64,000 bases of DNA from Acanthornis magna. Its lineage: Eukaryota > Chordata > Aves > Passeriformes > Acanthizidae. The stretch covers positions 1,054,001 to 1,118,000 of the forward strand of contig JAWUZG010000028.1 of the NCBI GenBank assembly GCA_036785705.1, in the 5' to 3' direction. The translations under genes were made by a program, and so were the position numbers. Below the pieces are notes generated by a model. The model ran no database searches. It was not told where the DNA came from and saw only the letters and a list, made by a program, of their open reading frames with translations. The stretch's first letter is position 1. Every line of letters begins with the position of its first letter. Of the stretch, positions 35,371-46,134 are shown piece by piece.

Positions 35371-37189
35371 AGTTACAGGACTGACTTTATTGCCAAGCTC
35401 AATTTGGTCAGCCAGAAGCATGACTTCATTTCATGCCTCTGACTAATCTAATTATGGTAGCAAAACATTGAGATTAGCAGTCTCCAGTGTAACCCTAAAT
35501 GAAAAAGACAGCCCAAACCCCAGCAGAGATCCTGGTCTGTGTTATAATTCTGTCAGAGTGGGAGGGAGTGGGAATAGAAAAGCAGTGTGTCTGTTTTGTG
35601 GCTGTGGCAGAAATGCTTGTCCTACACAGACTTACATGGGAGATAAAGACTTTGCTGGAGCTTGGGGTCTCTAGACAGCTTTCCTCAGGAACATGTGGGG
35701 TGTTTTTCTCTGTTTACAAACCAAGCTATTAAGTAGTAAACCAAACTGTTTGCAAATTTGTAACAGAAAAATTGAATAGACTGACTTTTTTTATTTTGGG
35801 GGGAGGGCACGTCTAAGTCACAATATTTAATGAAAACTAATCTGTGGCAGATATTAGCATTTCAGAAAAAAGTAATCTAAAGAAAATCTAATTTTATGCT
35901 TTGTCTTTTTGTGACATCTTCATGACCCTTGGTGTGCTATGCTGTTGAACTCTCATATGTAGGGATGGAGATGTATGTGCAGGTGATTTTTTGGGAGAGG
36001 CTGGAGGCCCATGAAGGTTGTAGCCAGCAGTGGTGAGGTCTTAGTTGATTGCTATGGACACAGATCAGTGAGACATTTGAAGAAAATGCTGAGCAGTCAT
36101 AGAGACCCTGAAAAATGAACTCCACAAGGAGAGAACCAGAAAATGTGACCTCAGTTTTCAGTTTACTGAAAATAGAGAATACGGATTTTGCAGTGCCCTG
36201 GGAGTTGGACAAGAAGTAGTGACCTTAACCCCTAGAAAGGGAGGTTCAGGTTAGAATGACACTGAAGTTAGGAAAAAGTCTCTTTGGAAGAGCTGTGAAG
36301 CTGTATGGGAGAAGTACAATTTCCATCACTGGAGGTCTTTCAGAAGCACTCAGTTCAGCATTGCTTGGGATGATTGAGGCACGGAAAATCCACATCTGGG
36401 ACTTCGCTTATAGATCTGCTGGAGTCAATTGCTTTCTATTTACTTAATCAAAGGGAGTAATAAGGAAGCATAAACTCACAAAACCCCAAGATAATTTATT
36501 GTCTCAAATAAAATAACGTCAAAATAGAAAACCTGAATTCCCAATTTTAGACTCTGGACAAGTGAATGTTAGATGTATTCCAAGATAAATTTGGAAAGTG
36601 CTAGAGAGATTAAATCACATACATATCATTCTTTTCAAAGCAGGATGTCATTTGCATGTTTTATATCAAAACAAATACTTAAAACGACAGTGGTTTGCAA
36701 AGCCTGTCTTCACTCAGACAAAAAAGTCTCTTACTGTCATGTATTCCCAAATAAACTTCTTGAGAGAGAGCTGGGAGACAGTGAGTGACCTTCAGCAGAA
36801 GAAGGTCATGTGTTGAGGATACCTTGGGATGCCTTGTCTTGTTATATCAACATTGCAGGCAAGGAAGAAAGCTTTTCAAGGGGTAACCAATATCCAGCTC
36901 TTGCAAGGATTTACAGTCCAACATGATAAATCACGTTTGTTACCCAGGCATGAGAACAGTCTTGATGCTCTTTCTACTACTCATAAAATCCTGTTTTACG
37001 AAGGAGCAGGCATTAAAACTGAACTAATAATTCTGCCCTGTTCTGCATAAATACAGCAAAAAATGTCTGTGTGTCCAAGAATGCAAGATTTGCCTCCAAG
37101 TTAAAAAAGCTAATGGAAATAAATCAGTGTATATAAAACCAAGAGAGAAATGTAATTAATGCCTCTTAGTGCACTCTTCTCCCAATAAG
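35371..37189. other. Unique non-coding DNA, nothing recognised
   Basis: Open frames are under 95 codons and none is recognisable. A purine-rich stretch spans roughly 36100-36350. No known repeat is seen. Confidence 0.5.
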
Positions 37190-37400
37190 AATCCCCCTGG
37201 CAAAAACTACACCTGCGAGCAACTGGGTAATGTAAAGTGTCACTTAGAGCCATCGCTAATGGAGCTCTCAGTGTGTAAAATGATGAGCTCCCAGCCACAG
37301 GGTTTATTGAAGATGTTAAATAGTTCAGAGCACATAAACACAAGCTGAGCTGAGCTCGCAGCTCGGCTTTGCCAAGTGATCTGCAAAAGGAGGATGGAAA
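37190..37400. promoter_or_regulatory. Candidate conserved non-coding element
   Basis: A relatively GC-balanced, non-repetitive block. It contains CATCGCTAATGGAGCTC, GGTAATGT and the dyad-like GCTGAGCTGAGCTCGCAGC (37342-37360), with several CpGs in an otherwise CpG-poor window. The texture is like a conserved element. A minus-strand open frame crosses it but shows no domain. This is inference only. Confidence 0.2.
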
Positions 37401-38254
37401 TGGGAGATGGCAGAAAGCTGCTGCCCTGGATCCTCTCAGCCTCCCCAGCCAGGGCAAGGATCTACTTCAGAGTCTGTTTTCTAGTGGTTGTCTGTAATCT
37501 GTGATTGAAAGGGACAGATCTGAAGTTAATTACATGTTGTTGAGTGCTGAAATGTTGTTTTTCCTTTGTTGAATTGTTATTGTCTTGCTGAGTTGGGAGC
37601 CAGAGGTTTACTTCTTTTTGTCACATAGATTTATTCTGCAGTATTCTGCAGTTAGAGCAGGAGAAAAGATGTATTTCAAAATCTGCCAGAAATCTTAATG
37701 TAAATGGATTTTTAAAACATCACGCCTTTTATCATCATTTTACTGAACTCCCCTGAAATTATCAACTTCAACTTTGAATTTTTCTGCTTCATTTACACCT
37801 ATTGATGTTTCAACATATAGTCTGAGTAACACAAAGCACTGATACTATTTCTCTTTCCCATTCTTGTCATTTTGTACATCCCTAAAATTTATTGCTGGGG
37901 CCTAGCTCTGAAATGTGGCCATTGATTTAAATTTAGTTCTCTGAAAGACAGAACGTGGTTTTGGTCTTAGGAGATCTTCTTCCCTCAGCTTTGGTTTCAT
38001 GTGTCGGAAGAAAGTCTTCTATCTCCAGGAATGAGCAGCACTAGCCACCACAGAGTCTTCAGGATTGTTTTAATAAAAGTAAATAATAATTAAAAATGCT
38101 AAGAAGAACATAATTACAGAACTATTAATCAGCATCCACAATCAAGTACTTTCCCTAGCATCATTGTTAACAGTGTTCAGCTAATCCTTTGAAGAGTTTT
38201 TACCGCTTATACTCAATACAATTTATTTTCCATTTTCACTTCTATTTATCTGTT
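37401..38254. other. Unique non-coding DNA, nothing recognised
   Basis: AT-rich sequence with no long open frame and no recognised repeat. Confidence 0.5.
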
Positions 38255-38255
38255 T

Positions 38256-38981
38256 TTATGATAATGAATGTTTAATCCACCATTCATCACTGGTCTTACT
38301 ATGATCCATTTTCGAACACATAAATCTGATTATACCAGTGATGTATCTCAGGGAATTATTACAGCAAAGTGTGAACAGCAGGGCATTATCTGGCTTTTTA
38401 CTTTTGTGTGGGTTAGATTTTTCAGGTGGTATTTCTAATTTTTTTAAACAAAAATATCTGAAATGTCTGCTGAAGGGGATATAGGAGAAGGGAGGATTAG
38501 GTTCAAGGTTAAGATGGGTTAATAACAGCCAGGAAGAGTAGTTTTGTGAGGGCTTATCAGCATCACTCTCTCCACGGATGTAAGAAGAAGCCTGGAAGGA
38601 GCCTGGATACTGCAACAATTCAGCTGGGGATGGCTCCCCAGTGCTCTGATGATTCATTTTTACTGATTCTGTATAAAACCGTAGAATTAAGAGAAACTTA
38701 AGAAAAGAAGATATGAGTAATGCTGTCAAAAGTGATAAGAAACAGAAGAGAACAGACCTGTTTTTGACGCTACACTGACAATCCAAAGCCAATATTTTAT
38801 TGATTTTCCAGAAGAGTAAGACCTGAAGGTTGGTGGTTGTTGGCCAAGGTGGTGATGGGTATTTGCAGGCAATATTGGGGAAGAGAAGTTTTGGCGGCCA
38901 TGGCTTATTGCTTCCCCTTGAGCAGCACAGCAACTCTGTCACAAATGCAGCACAGCCATGTTGCAAAGCTTCTGTCAGCAC
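38256..38981 (-). other. Longest open frame in the window, unrecognised
   Basis: This stretch is open for 241 codons, the longest here. It starts with GTG after an upstream stop, and its first ATG is codon 109 (38657), giving only a 133-residue ATG-initiated product. One strongly hydrophobic segment (about residues 77-102, rich in Leu/Phe/Ile) could span a membrane. The rest is low in recognisable structure and ends basic and Lys/Ser-rich. No family, signal peptide or splice architecture is evident. It may be chance, a lncRNA-embedded frame or a decayed coding relic. Confidence 0.12.
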
Positions 38982-39179
38982 AGCTGCTGGTCACAAATCA
39001 CAACTCACCTGACCGCTGGGAAAAGCAGGAATGGTAGCAACAGCTGGTGGCAAAGATCTCTGCTACAGGCCTGGTCCCTCAGAAAAACCCTCCTGCTTTG
39101 GCAATGTTGGCAAGACAAGCAACCCAGACCTTTGCTTGTGCCAGTGTTGCTGCTCTTGAAAGTTGTTAGCTAATTACAG
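38982..39179. other. Unique non-coding DNA, nothing recognised
   Basis: Short spacer with no recognisable feature. Confidence 0.45.
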
Positions 39180-39530
39180 AATCATTTTATTATAAAGTTG
39201 CTCCATTAAGTTGTACTGGGAACTGTTTGCGAAGTTCTTTTGGATATAGTTGGGTCAGTTCCCACCAGAAGTTTTTAAACCTTGCCCAAACCTTTCTCTG
39301 CTGTTTGTTCTTAATAGTGATAGGCTATTGAGGCACCAAGCAATGGAGGTTTATCAGATAAATAATTATTTATTATTGCACAGTACAAGAACAGCACAGG
39401 TTATTTATTACCCAGGTAATGCTAACGAGGTGAGAATAATTACTTGTTACACATGGAAATTAAAATAATGGCCATTTCCCTGTAAAGTATTTTAGCTTAT
39501 TGCTGCACAATCATCTCCTGCTCAGCTCAA
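39180..39530. promoter_or_regulatory. Candidate conserved non-coding element
   Basis: Rich in homeodomain cores without being a simple repeat. TAATTA occurs at 39363-39368 and 39437-39442. GATAAATAATTATTTATTAT, CAGGTAATGCTAACGAGG and AAATTAAAATAATGGCC lie between and around them. There is no coding potential. This resembles a long conserved enhancer. The inference rests on motif clustering only. Confidence 0.28.
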
Positions 39531-41395
39531 ACTCTGCAGGCATTAAGGAGAAATCTGGGAGGGGTGCAAGTTTTGTGGAGTGTTGGGGCGGGAGAGAAAT
39601 AGTAGGGAAAGAGATCACCTTGCAGGCAGATTTATGTAGGCCTATAAAGAAAAAAGCAGAAGGTCTGGACTTGATCTATTAGAGAAGAACACCTGGATTC
39701 TGTTCTTGGACAAACAGCAGGAGAGGAGATTTGTAGACCTCTCTGGGCAATGTTCAATAGTGTGGCTTGTTGTATGTCACTCAGCCATCCCTGTTTCCCC
39801 TGACCATTCCATACTGAAATATGAGCCTGCTGAGAAGGCAGCGGAGAGCAGCCAGAGGGGTACAGAGGAGGTGGAGAGCAGCCAGGGTGAGGCTGATGTG
39901 AGTGTGGGTAATGGAAGAGGCAATAACAGAGGTGCTGAGATCTCGAGCCAGCTAATCAACACCTTTTTGTAACGGTAAAAGCTCTTAAAGAGCAGTCTCC
40001 ATTTTATGGGCGAAAGCAAAGAATCCTGCAAACTGATTAATCTTTCCAAAAGAGGACTAAAAGCTCAGACAAAGGCAGAATTATGTCCCAGCTCTTCTGC
40101 CACGAGCCATTGAACTTCCAGTGAAATATGAAAGTGCCATTTTTGGCCAGATTGGATTAGTAAAACAACCACATCTATTAGCAAAACTTAAGGCACAGTG
40201 AGATGTAGTTATCCTATGGAAAAAAATGTGCTGCAATATAAAATGTAGGTTCATTTGGCATTCTTGATACGTAAAGTCATTGAAACAGCTTTTGTTAGAA
40301 CAGCACGGGGAGAGGGGGCTTATGAATAGGAACAAAAATGCTTTTGTGCTTATATTAACTGCGAAGTGTCTTAGGGATCATACAGAACACAGTTTTTCCT
40401 TCCTTTCCTCGCTTTTCTTTTTCTTCTTTCTTTCTGTCCTTCTGCAGGAGCTTCTTTCATTTTGAAGTTGAGATAAATAGGATGGAAAAGAAATGTTAGG
40501 TAAATGGACAACTTATATTCCAGCTCTGTCTCATTTAATTTTACAGTGACCATATCCCACCTGGGACATGACAGAGGACACAGATACTTCAACCCAATTT
40601 TTCAGAGTAATTTGGTTAAAATTGAAAAACAGGTTTTAAAATAACACTACTGCAATCTCACATTTTTACACAAATAGGCAAAAAAGCTTTTTTATCCATG
40701 TATTAGAGATGGGTAACCAGCTCTGTCTGAATTCAGCACAGCAGGTGGCTTGCTGGGGTAGGGCAGGGAGAGCTGCCTTGAGCAGGCGAGAGGCTTGGTC
40801 TGCCTGGAGAGCTCCATGGGGAGCCCCAGCAACAGCATTCCATGTCAACACATCACAGTGGAGCCTCAGATCAACACTCCTTTGGTTCGCGTACTTGTAA
40901 GGCTGAATGATTAATTTAGCAAACAAATATAACAGAATGACAATTCCCTACTGGAGATTGTTAGAGGAGCAGCATGATTCCCTTTCCAGTAAATGGAGGC
41001 TTGTGTGTATTGTTACATCTCATTTTCAGAGAGTGTTGTTTAGGTCTCTGTTTGATCAGCTGAACAAGAGGTGATGGGAATGGGACTCGTGGTGCTCACA
41101 TGTGAGGGATTGTGTGACCTCTCCAGTCTTATATTTTCACTGGATAAGAATGGGACAGGGGTTATAATCTCAGTGCTCTGCCAGCTGAATCCTTCTCTGG
41201 GTGGTCAGAAAATGGCCTTGTTTAGAAATTCCCGTACCATATTTGTGCTTTGGGCTGATTTTCTTTTTTCACGCAGCTTTTGGCACATTACCCACTCATT
41301 GTTCAGCTGTCTCTTGGGATGGAGAGTCCAGCTTTTTGCTGTGAGTATTTTATACTCCTCATTCTAAATGTGTTCCATACTTATTGTCTGAAATT
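39531..41395. other. Unique non-coding DNA with a purine-rich patch
   Basis: At about 39838-39890 a purine-rich piece contains GGAGAGCAGCCAG twice (a small direct duplication). A pyrimidine tract lies near 40398-40440. No gene or known repeat family is recognised. Confidence 0.5.
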
Positions 41396-41870
41396 CACAG
41401 AATCATAAAACAGCTTGGGTTGGAAGGGACTTTTAAAGCTCACTGAGTCCAACCTCCCTGCAATGAGTAGGGTTGCCTTCCAGTAGGTGGGGAACCCCAT
41501 CCAACCTGACCTTGGATGTTTCCAGGGATGGAACATCCACACCTCTCTGGACAACCTGTGGCAGTGTTTCATCACCCTCACTGCAAAAAATCTCTTCCTT
41601 TTGTCTAGCCTGAGTTGATCCTCTTTTAATTTAAAACCATTACTTTTTGTCCTGGCGCAACAGGCCCTGCTAAAAAGTTTGTCTCTGTCTTTCATGTAGC
41701 CCCTTTTGGTACTGGAAGGTGCTCTAAGGTCTCCCAAGAGCCTTTTCTTCTCCAGGTTGAACAAGCTGAGCTGTCTCAGCTCTTCCTCTTAGCAGAAGTG
41801 CTCCATCCCACTGATCACCTTCATGGTCTCCTCTGGACTCACTCCATGTCCATGTTCTGCTCCATTCTGC
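41396..41870 (-). mobile_element. CR1 LINE 3' fragment, about 475 bp
   Basis: On the plus strand it begins AGAATCATAAAACAGCTTGG and GTTGGAAGGGACTTTTAAAG, the complement of the CR1 tail. It then runs through CCATCCAACCTGACCTTGG, TTTCCAGGGATGGAACATCC, CTCTCTGGACAACCTGTGGC, a CCCTTTTGGTACTGGAAGG block, GCCTTTTCTTCTCCAGGTTG and TGGTCTCCTCTGGACTCACTCC. All are diagnostic of avian CR1. The element is on the minus strand, 5'-truncated and moderately diverged. The minus-strand frame at 41381-41764 is an artefact of this repeat. Confidence 0.94.
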
Positions 41871-42575
41871 CTTAAATATCTTATTCCCCTCTCAGAAACC
41901 CCTTTCCTCTGTGGTACACAAGGCTGACACAGCCACTCTGCATGAGCCAAGCTAAACCCATGGCAGAATCCCTGAACTAACTCATTTCAGCTGTGCACTC
42001 TGAGCTCCTCACAAAAGGCCTGGTGCCTGCAGTTGAACGTGTGAACCTTGGGTCAGATTTGGCAGTTTTGGCTTTCTGTAGCTCTCAGTAGGTGGCAAAG
42101 CTGAGCCTTCCCCCAGAAACCAATTTAGAGCCCTTGTCCCTTTTGAGGGGACATTGTCTCCCATCACATCCCCTTCTTGGAGATGCTGTCCCTCTGTCAG
42201 GTGCTGCCATCACTCCTCCTCAGCACACCTTCCCCTGGGCTGCTCCTCAGCATCTCTGCTGTCAAACCCAGCTGCCCTCAGCCCTGCTGTGGACTTTGGA
42301 AGTGCAGACTGAATGCTGTCACACAGGGGCTGTCTCACGCTGAGGTTCATGACGAAGTGATGACAGGGGATTTGCATTTGTTGTTGCTTTCATCCTCTGC
42401 TCAGGGTGACTGTAACCCTTAGGAAGTGAACTTCTTGGTGTAGAAATTGCAAATACTTCAGTGGCATTCAGTTTTCAGGAGGAGAAAGGAAAATAGAGGT
42501 ATTTGAGGCACTCGTTATGGTAAGTTCGGCACTCTGCATAGAAATGAGGACACAGCAACACACGTATGTTATTTT
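41871..42575. other. Unique non-coding DNA, nothing recognised
   Basis: A C-rich patch at 42090-42350 keeps two plus-strand frames open (about 80 codons each). Neither is recognisable. No repeat family is recognised beyond the CR1 boundary. Confidence 0.5.
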
Positions 42576-42579
42576 TACC

Positions 42580-42700
42580 TCTGGAGCCTGGGTGGAGCTT
42601 GTCAGCTTGTACTTTGGCAGAAACAGGTTCAAATCCCAGCTTTACCTAGCTGATAACAGTGCTTCCCTGTCCCTGTCATCCTGAATCTGGTAGAATGAGA
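42580..42700 (+). mobile_element. MIR-like SINE relic
   Basis: The piece AACAGGTTCAAATCCCAGC followed by TTTACCTAGCTGATAACAG resembles the MIR/CORE-SINE segment 'gggttcaaatcccagctctgccacttactagctgtgtgac'. It includes a tRNA B-box-like GGTTCAAATCC (42626-42636). Only about 60 bases are clearly similar, and no good A box is seen upstream. A chance match to a tRNA-like motif, or an AmnSINE/LF-SINE relic, are alternatives. Confidence 0.35.
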
Positions 42701-43819
42701 GCTGAATTTATCTCTTCAGGCATCCAACTCTACTAACATCTGTGTTTTCCACCCCCAGCCTCTGGTGTGAGCTGCAGGAAATGGCAGAACCTGTTCCAAA
42801 TTTTCCTTCTGATCAGTTCTGTACAGAGGCAATAGCACAGACAGTTCATTTCCAAGGCACGTGGAGAAGTGGAAATAGTACTTTCTAATTAAAGATTAAA
42901 TTGCCACTTATGTAGTCAGACGGGCGTTAAGCCACCTTCTGAGCTCAAGGAAATGGCTCCATGTCAGAAAGAAGGCATAAATCACCTGAGGAAATGAGCT
43001 TGAAGAGGCTTGGTGAACTGATATATAGAGAACAGCTCTTAGAGCTACATTTAGTTAAAAAAACAACATGCATTACTGAGGGGAGGTGCTTAAGCACTAT
43101 TTATTCAGCTTGATGCAGGAGTATCTTCAATAAAGGCAAGAAAATCTGTGTCCAGGTGACACAGGAGGTGAGAGCTGGTGTTATAAATGGTTTCATGGGA
43201 TGTCACTTCGAGGAAGAGGGAGAAGAACCTGATATCAAATTTATTTTGAGAGACATCTGAACCTGTGAATGTCAAAGCTTAAGGAAAACAGACAAGAGTT
43301 AAATTCAAAATAGGAAAATCATTTGCATTTGAAATATTGGTCCCTTACATGCTTCTCCTTCTCCAGTTAACTGCCATAACTTTATTGAAATACTCAGATA
43401 CTCAAAAGATAGTTACCACAGGTCACATCTCTCTCACTTTACTATAAAAAGACTATTTATTCCAGAAATGTTGCTATCATGAGTCACTGCCCCAGTGGTC
43501 TGCTCTGTGGATAAGTCTCAGGGAAATCACAATATACCAGTGGAGGAAACTAGGTACAGAAATGTCCATGGAATTGGTCATAAATATCTGAGGATCAAAG
43601 TAGACTTCTAATCAGAGGGATTATATCACTCGTGACCTTAACTCCCTCACCTCATCCTTGGTGGGTAGCTCCTCCTGTATGTGTCTTCCCATAAAACCAA
43701 AGGTTTATTTTGTTTTCTTTTCTGTGTATGTAGGTTGTGTGGAGGACAGTGGCATCTGAGGGTTGAAACAGCTCTTGGGCTCTCCCATGATCAGGCTGAG
43801 ACGATAAAGAGCTTATCTG
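42701..43819. other. Unique non-coding DNA, nothing recognised
   Basis: No gene is recognised. The sequence near 42885-42960 (TTTCTAATTAAAGATTAAATT then ACGGGCGTTAAGCC) has enhancer-like texture, but it is short. Confidence 0.45.
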
Positions 43820-43970
43820 TATTTCTTTTCGTGCTCAGTGGTAGAAAATACCTTCTTGCAAGTTGTCCAGAGCCATTAGCATTTCAGCTGCATTAGTGCT
43901 TCCTTCATGCATGTAATCACAGCCATTGCCACTGCTCCTCTCAGTGAGAGGAGGTAATTATCAGAGGGAG
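43820..43970. promoter_or_regulatory. Candidate conserved non-coding element
   Basis: A non-repetitive block with GCCATTAGCATTTCAGCTGC, CATGCATGTAATCACAGCC and GAGGTAATTATCAG (TAATTA at 43955-43960). It combines homeodomain and E-box (CAGCTG) cores. Inference from motif texture only. Confidence 0.22.
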
Positions 43971-45609
43971 AAAGGAGACCTCAAGGTCAGGTTTGTGTCT
44001 GAGTGCTTTGCATTTCAGACACCAGCAGTGTCACAAACCCCGAGACCTTCCCGCGAGCCTCCCCCACCCAAAAATATGTGTCGTGTCCTCCATAGAAATA
44101 GTGGAAGTTTAGACATCTGCCTCGTTCTTGAGACTTCCAGAGAGTTCCATTGCTGGAATGAACCATTCCTTCAGTGAGTAAAAGGAATTTCCTCTGCTCT
44201 TCAAACAATAGGAAGAGCAATTTCAAGGAATTGGTGAGTTTTGCTGCCAGTAGGGTTTCACTATGCCCAATACAATTCGGTCAGGTTAAAATTGCAGTTT
44301 TATGTATTTCTGTATTTTAAAAGAAATTAGCAGGTAAGTAACACAGTGTGACATTGGTATTGATTTTCCTGTTTGGGGCTTTGCCCCATTTTTTAGATCC
44401 CTAGAAAGTGGAAACAAACTTTGTTATTCTAAACTGCACTCAGCCCTCACCTGTCAACTGCCAAAAAATGACATCTAGAGGAGAAAATTTATACCCTTTA
44501 ACAGAATGTATGGTGATGAAAGGGTCTGGCTTCCTATATGACTGCAGCTCATTAGCTGTGCTGCACAGAAGGGTGTGACAGCCTGTTTTTCTGTCACCAT
44601 TAAAACCTCCTCCTTTTTCTGTAATGCTTCAAGCTAGACCTTCCCTGGGTGGTTGCCTGTCAGCTGCTGTGCCCATTGCCCTTCAGTAAATATTTTTCTC
44701 TTTATATGTCAGCCGGAGGGGTGGGAATTTTCAGAAGAAGCAAATGTTGGAGGAATTTTTGGTAACTTTTTGTGGACTTTTCCAAGCCAAAGTCTTTCTC
44801 CTTTCCCTTCATCTGAGAATCACTGAAGGTTGCCTTGAAGATCTATTGTTTTTTGTGGTAACCCTGAGGAATAGTAAGGCTTGAAATTTCACTGGTTTTG
44901 TTATCACTGTGCTCCAGGAGACGTGCTGTGAGGATAGGGACTCGACATAACATTTCTTCTCCTGTCATCTCTGATGATGCAGATGCACAAACGAGGTTCT
45001 AGTTGTTTACTAGCATGTTAATTTTAAGCTTAATTAGTAACACAAGGGGTGCAGGGAATTAGTGTTTGACAAATAGAAGAAGACACATTTGGAAGGAGAA
45101 TGAAGCAATGTTTGTTTTTAAGCTCCTAAGAGGCTGTTGCAAACTATGAAGAGAAAAGGAAAACAAAGTAGAACTACAGGAAAAGTACTTAAGAGTGTGT
45201 CCTTTCAAGTACTCCCTCCTCTAATTTAAAAGGGTAATGACTGCAAATATAAAGAGGACAGCAAAATTTGTCCTGTATTTAATTTTCTAGAGGAACAAGA
45301 GCCAGGTTTATTCCCAAGGGAAGACATAGGACTAGCTTACAAAGGAAACATTGGGTATAACCCATATAGTTTTATCCACTGTCCCCTCTGCAATTCCTGC
45401 AGTCCTTTAATAGATTTATTCCAGCCTTGTGCTGGTTAAGCAATCAACAGAAGAGATTGTTTCCTCATCACTCTCTAGCCACTGCTGAGGAACAGGGGGA
45501 ATGTCTTTAAGGACCCCTGCCAATTTGCTTTACCGTTAAAATTTCCCCTTCCTAGTTGAAAAGCAGCCTTTGTGGAGGACCTCACCTTCTGATATTTCTA
45601 AACCCTTTC
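43971..45609. other. Unique non-coding DNA, nothing recognised
   Basis: Ordinary AT-rich sequence. The part around 44530-44720 is somewhat motif-rich (CTCATTAGCTGTGC, CACCATTAAAACC) but not enough to call. No gene or repeat family is recognised. Confidence 0.5.
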
Positions 45610-46092
45610 TTAGACAGCAAAATGGCACCAAGGCTCACATAGTAACTGATGGAGAATCAAGACCAGGTCTGAGGGGTGTGATCCACACTCTGAGCTCCAG
45701 CCAAGAGCATCAGTTGTTGAGGAGATAAGATTTACCACGGGCTCATGTTGTGCTGCTGTTCCCAGGGTGTTTAGCAGCATCTCCTCCTTCCTGCTGTGCA
45801 TCCCATCGCTCACCTGGAGAAACAGAGCAGCAAGATCAAAGGACATGAGGCAGCGACATCGCTCAAGCAAGGTGACTTTAAAGTTTTGCGCCTCTGTTTT
45901 GGTGAGACTGCAAGGTGTCAGCTGAACAGCCTCAGCACAGCACGGCAGCCTGGCTCCACAGCTTTTGATTCTGAGTCTCTGGAGGGCAAGCACTCGGTTT
46001 AGAATGGGAGGGAAATCAGTAAGAGCAGGAGAAGGGCGGGAATTGCTGTGCAGCTCCCGCATGAGAGCAGAGGGGTCGTGATCCTGCAGCAT
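45610..46092 (-). other. Unrecognised 160-codon ATG open frame
   Basis: The minus strand is open from an ATG at 46092 to a stop at 45610 (160 codons; the frame opens slightly earlier with GTG). The region is GC-richer than average with a handful of CpGs, which lowers stop density and makes chance openness more likely. No signal peptide, membrane span or known motif is seen. I assign no function. Confidence 0.12.
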
Positions 46093-46134
46093 ATCAGCTG
46101 TGAATGATTGCCTCTCTGGAACGGTGCTTTGCAC

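Noticed and set aside
41381..41764. 127-codon minus-strand frame
   Set aside because: It lies almost wholly within the CR1 3' fragment, so it is untranslated repeat sequence and not a gene.
42626..42636. B-box-like GGTTCAAATCC as a tRNA gene
   Set aside because: No A box or acceptor-stem pairing can be placed upstream at the right spacing. It is better explained as a SINE core or chance.
45790..46100. CpG-island promoter
   Set aside because: CpGs are slightly enriched, but the stretch is short and far from the density and length expected of an island.
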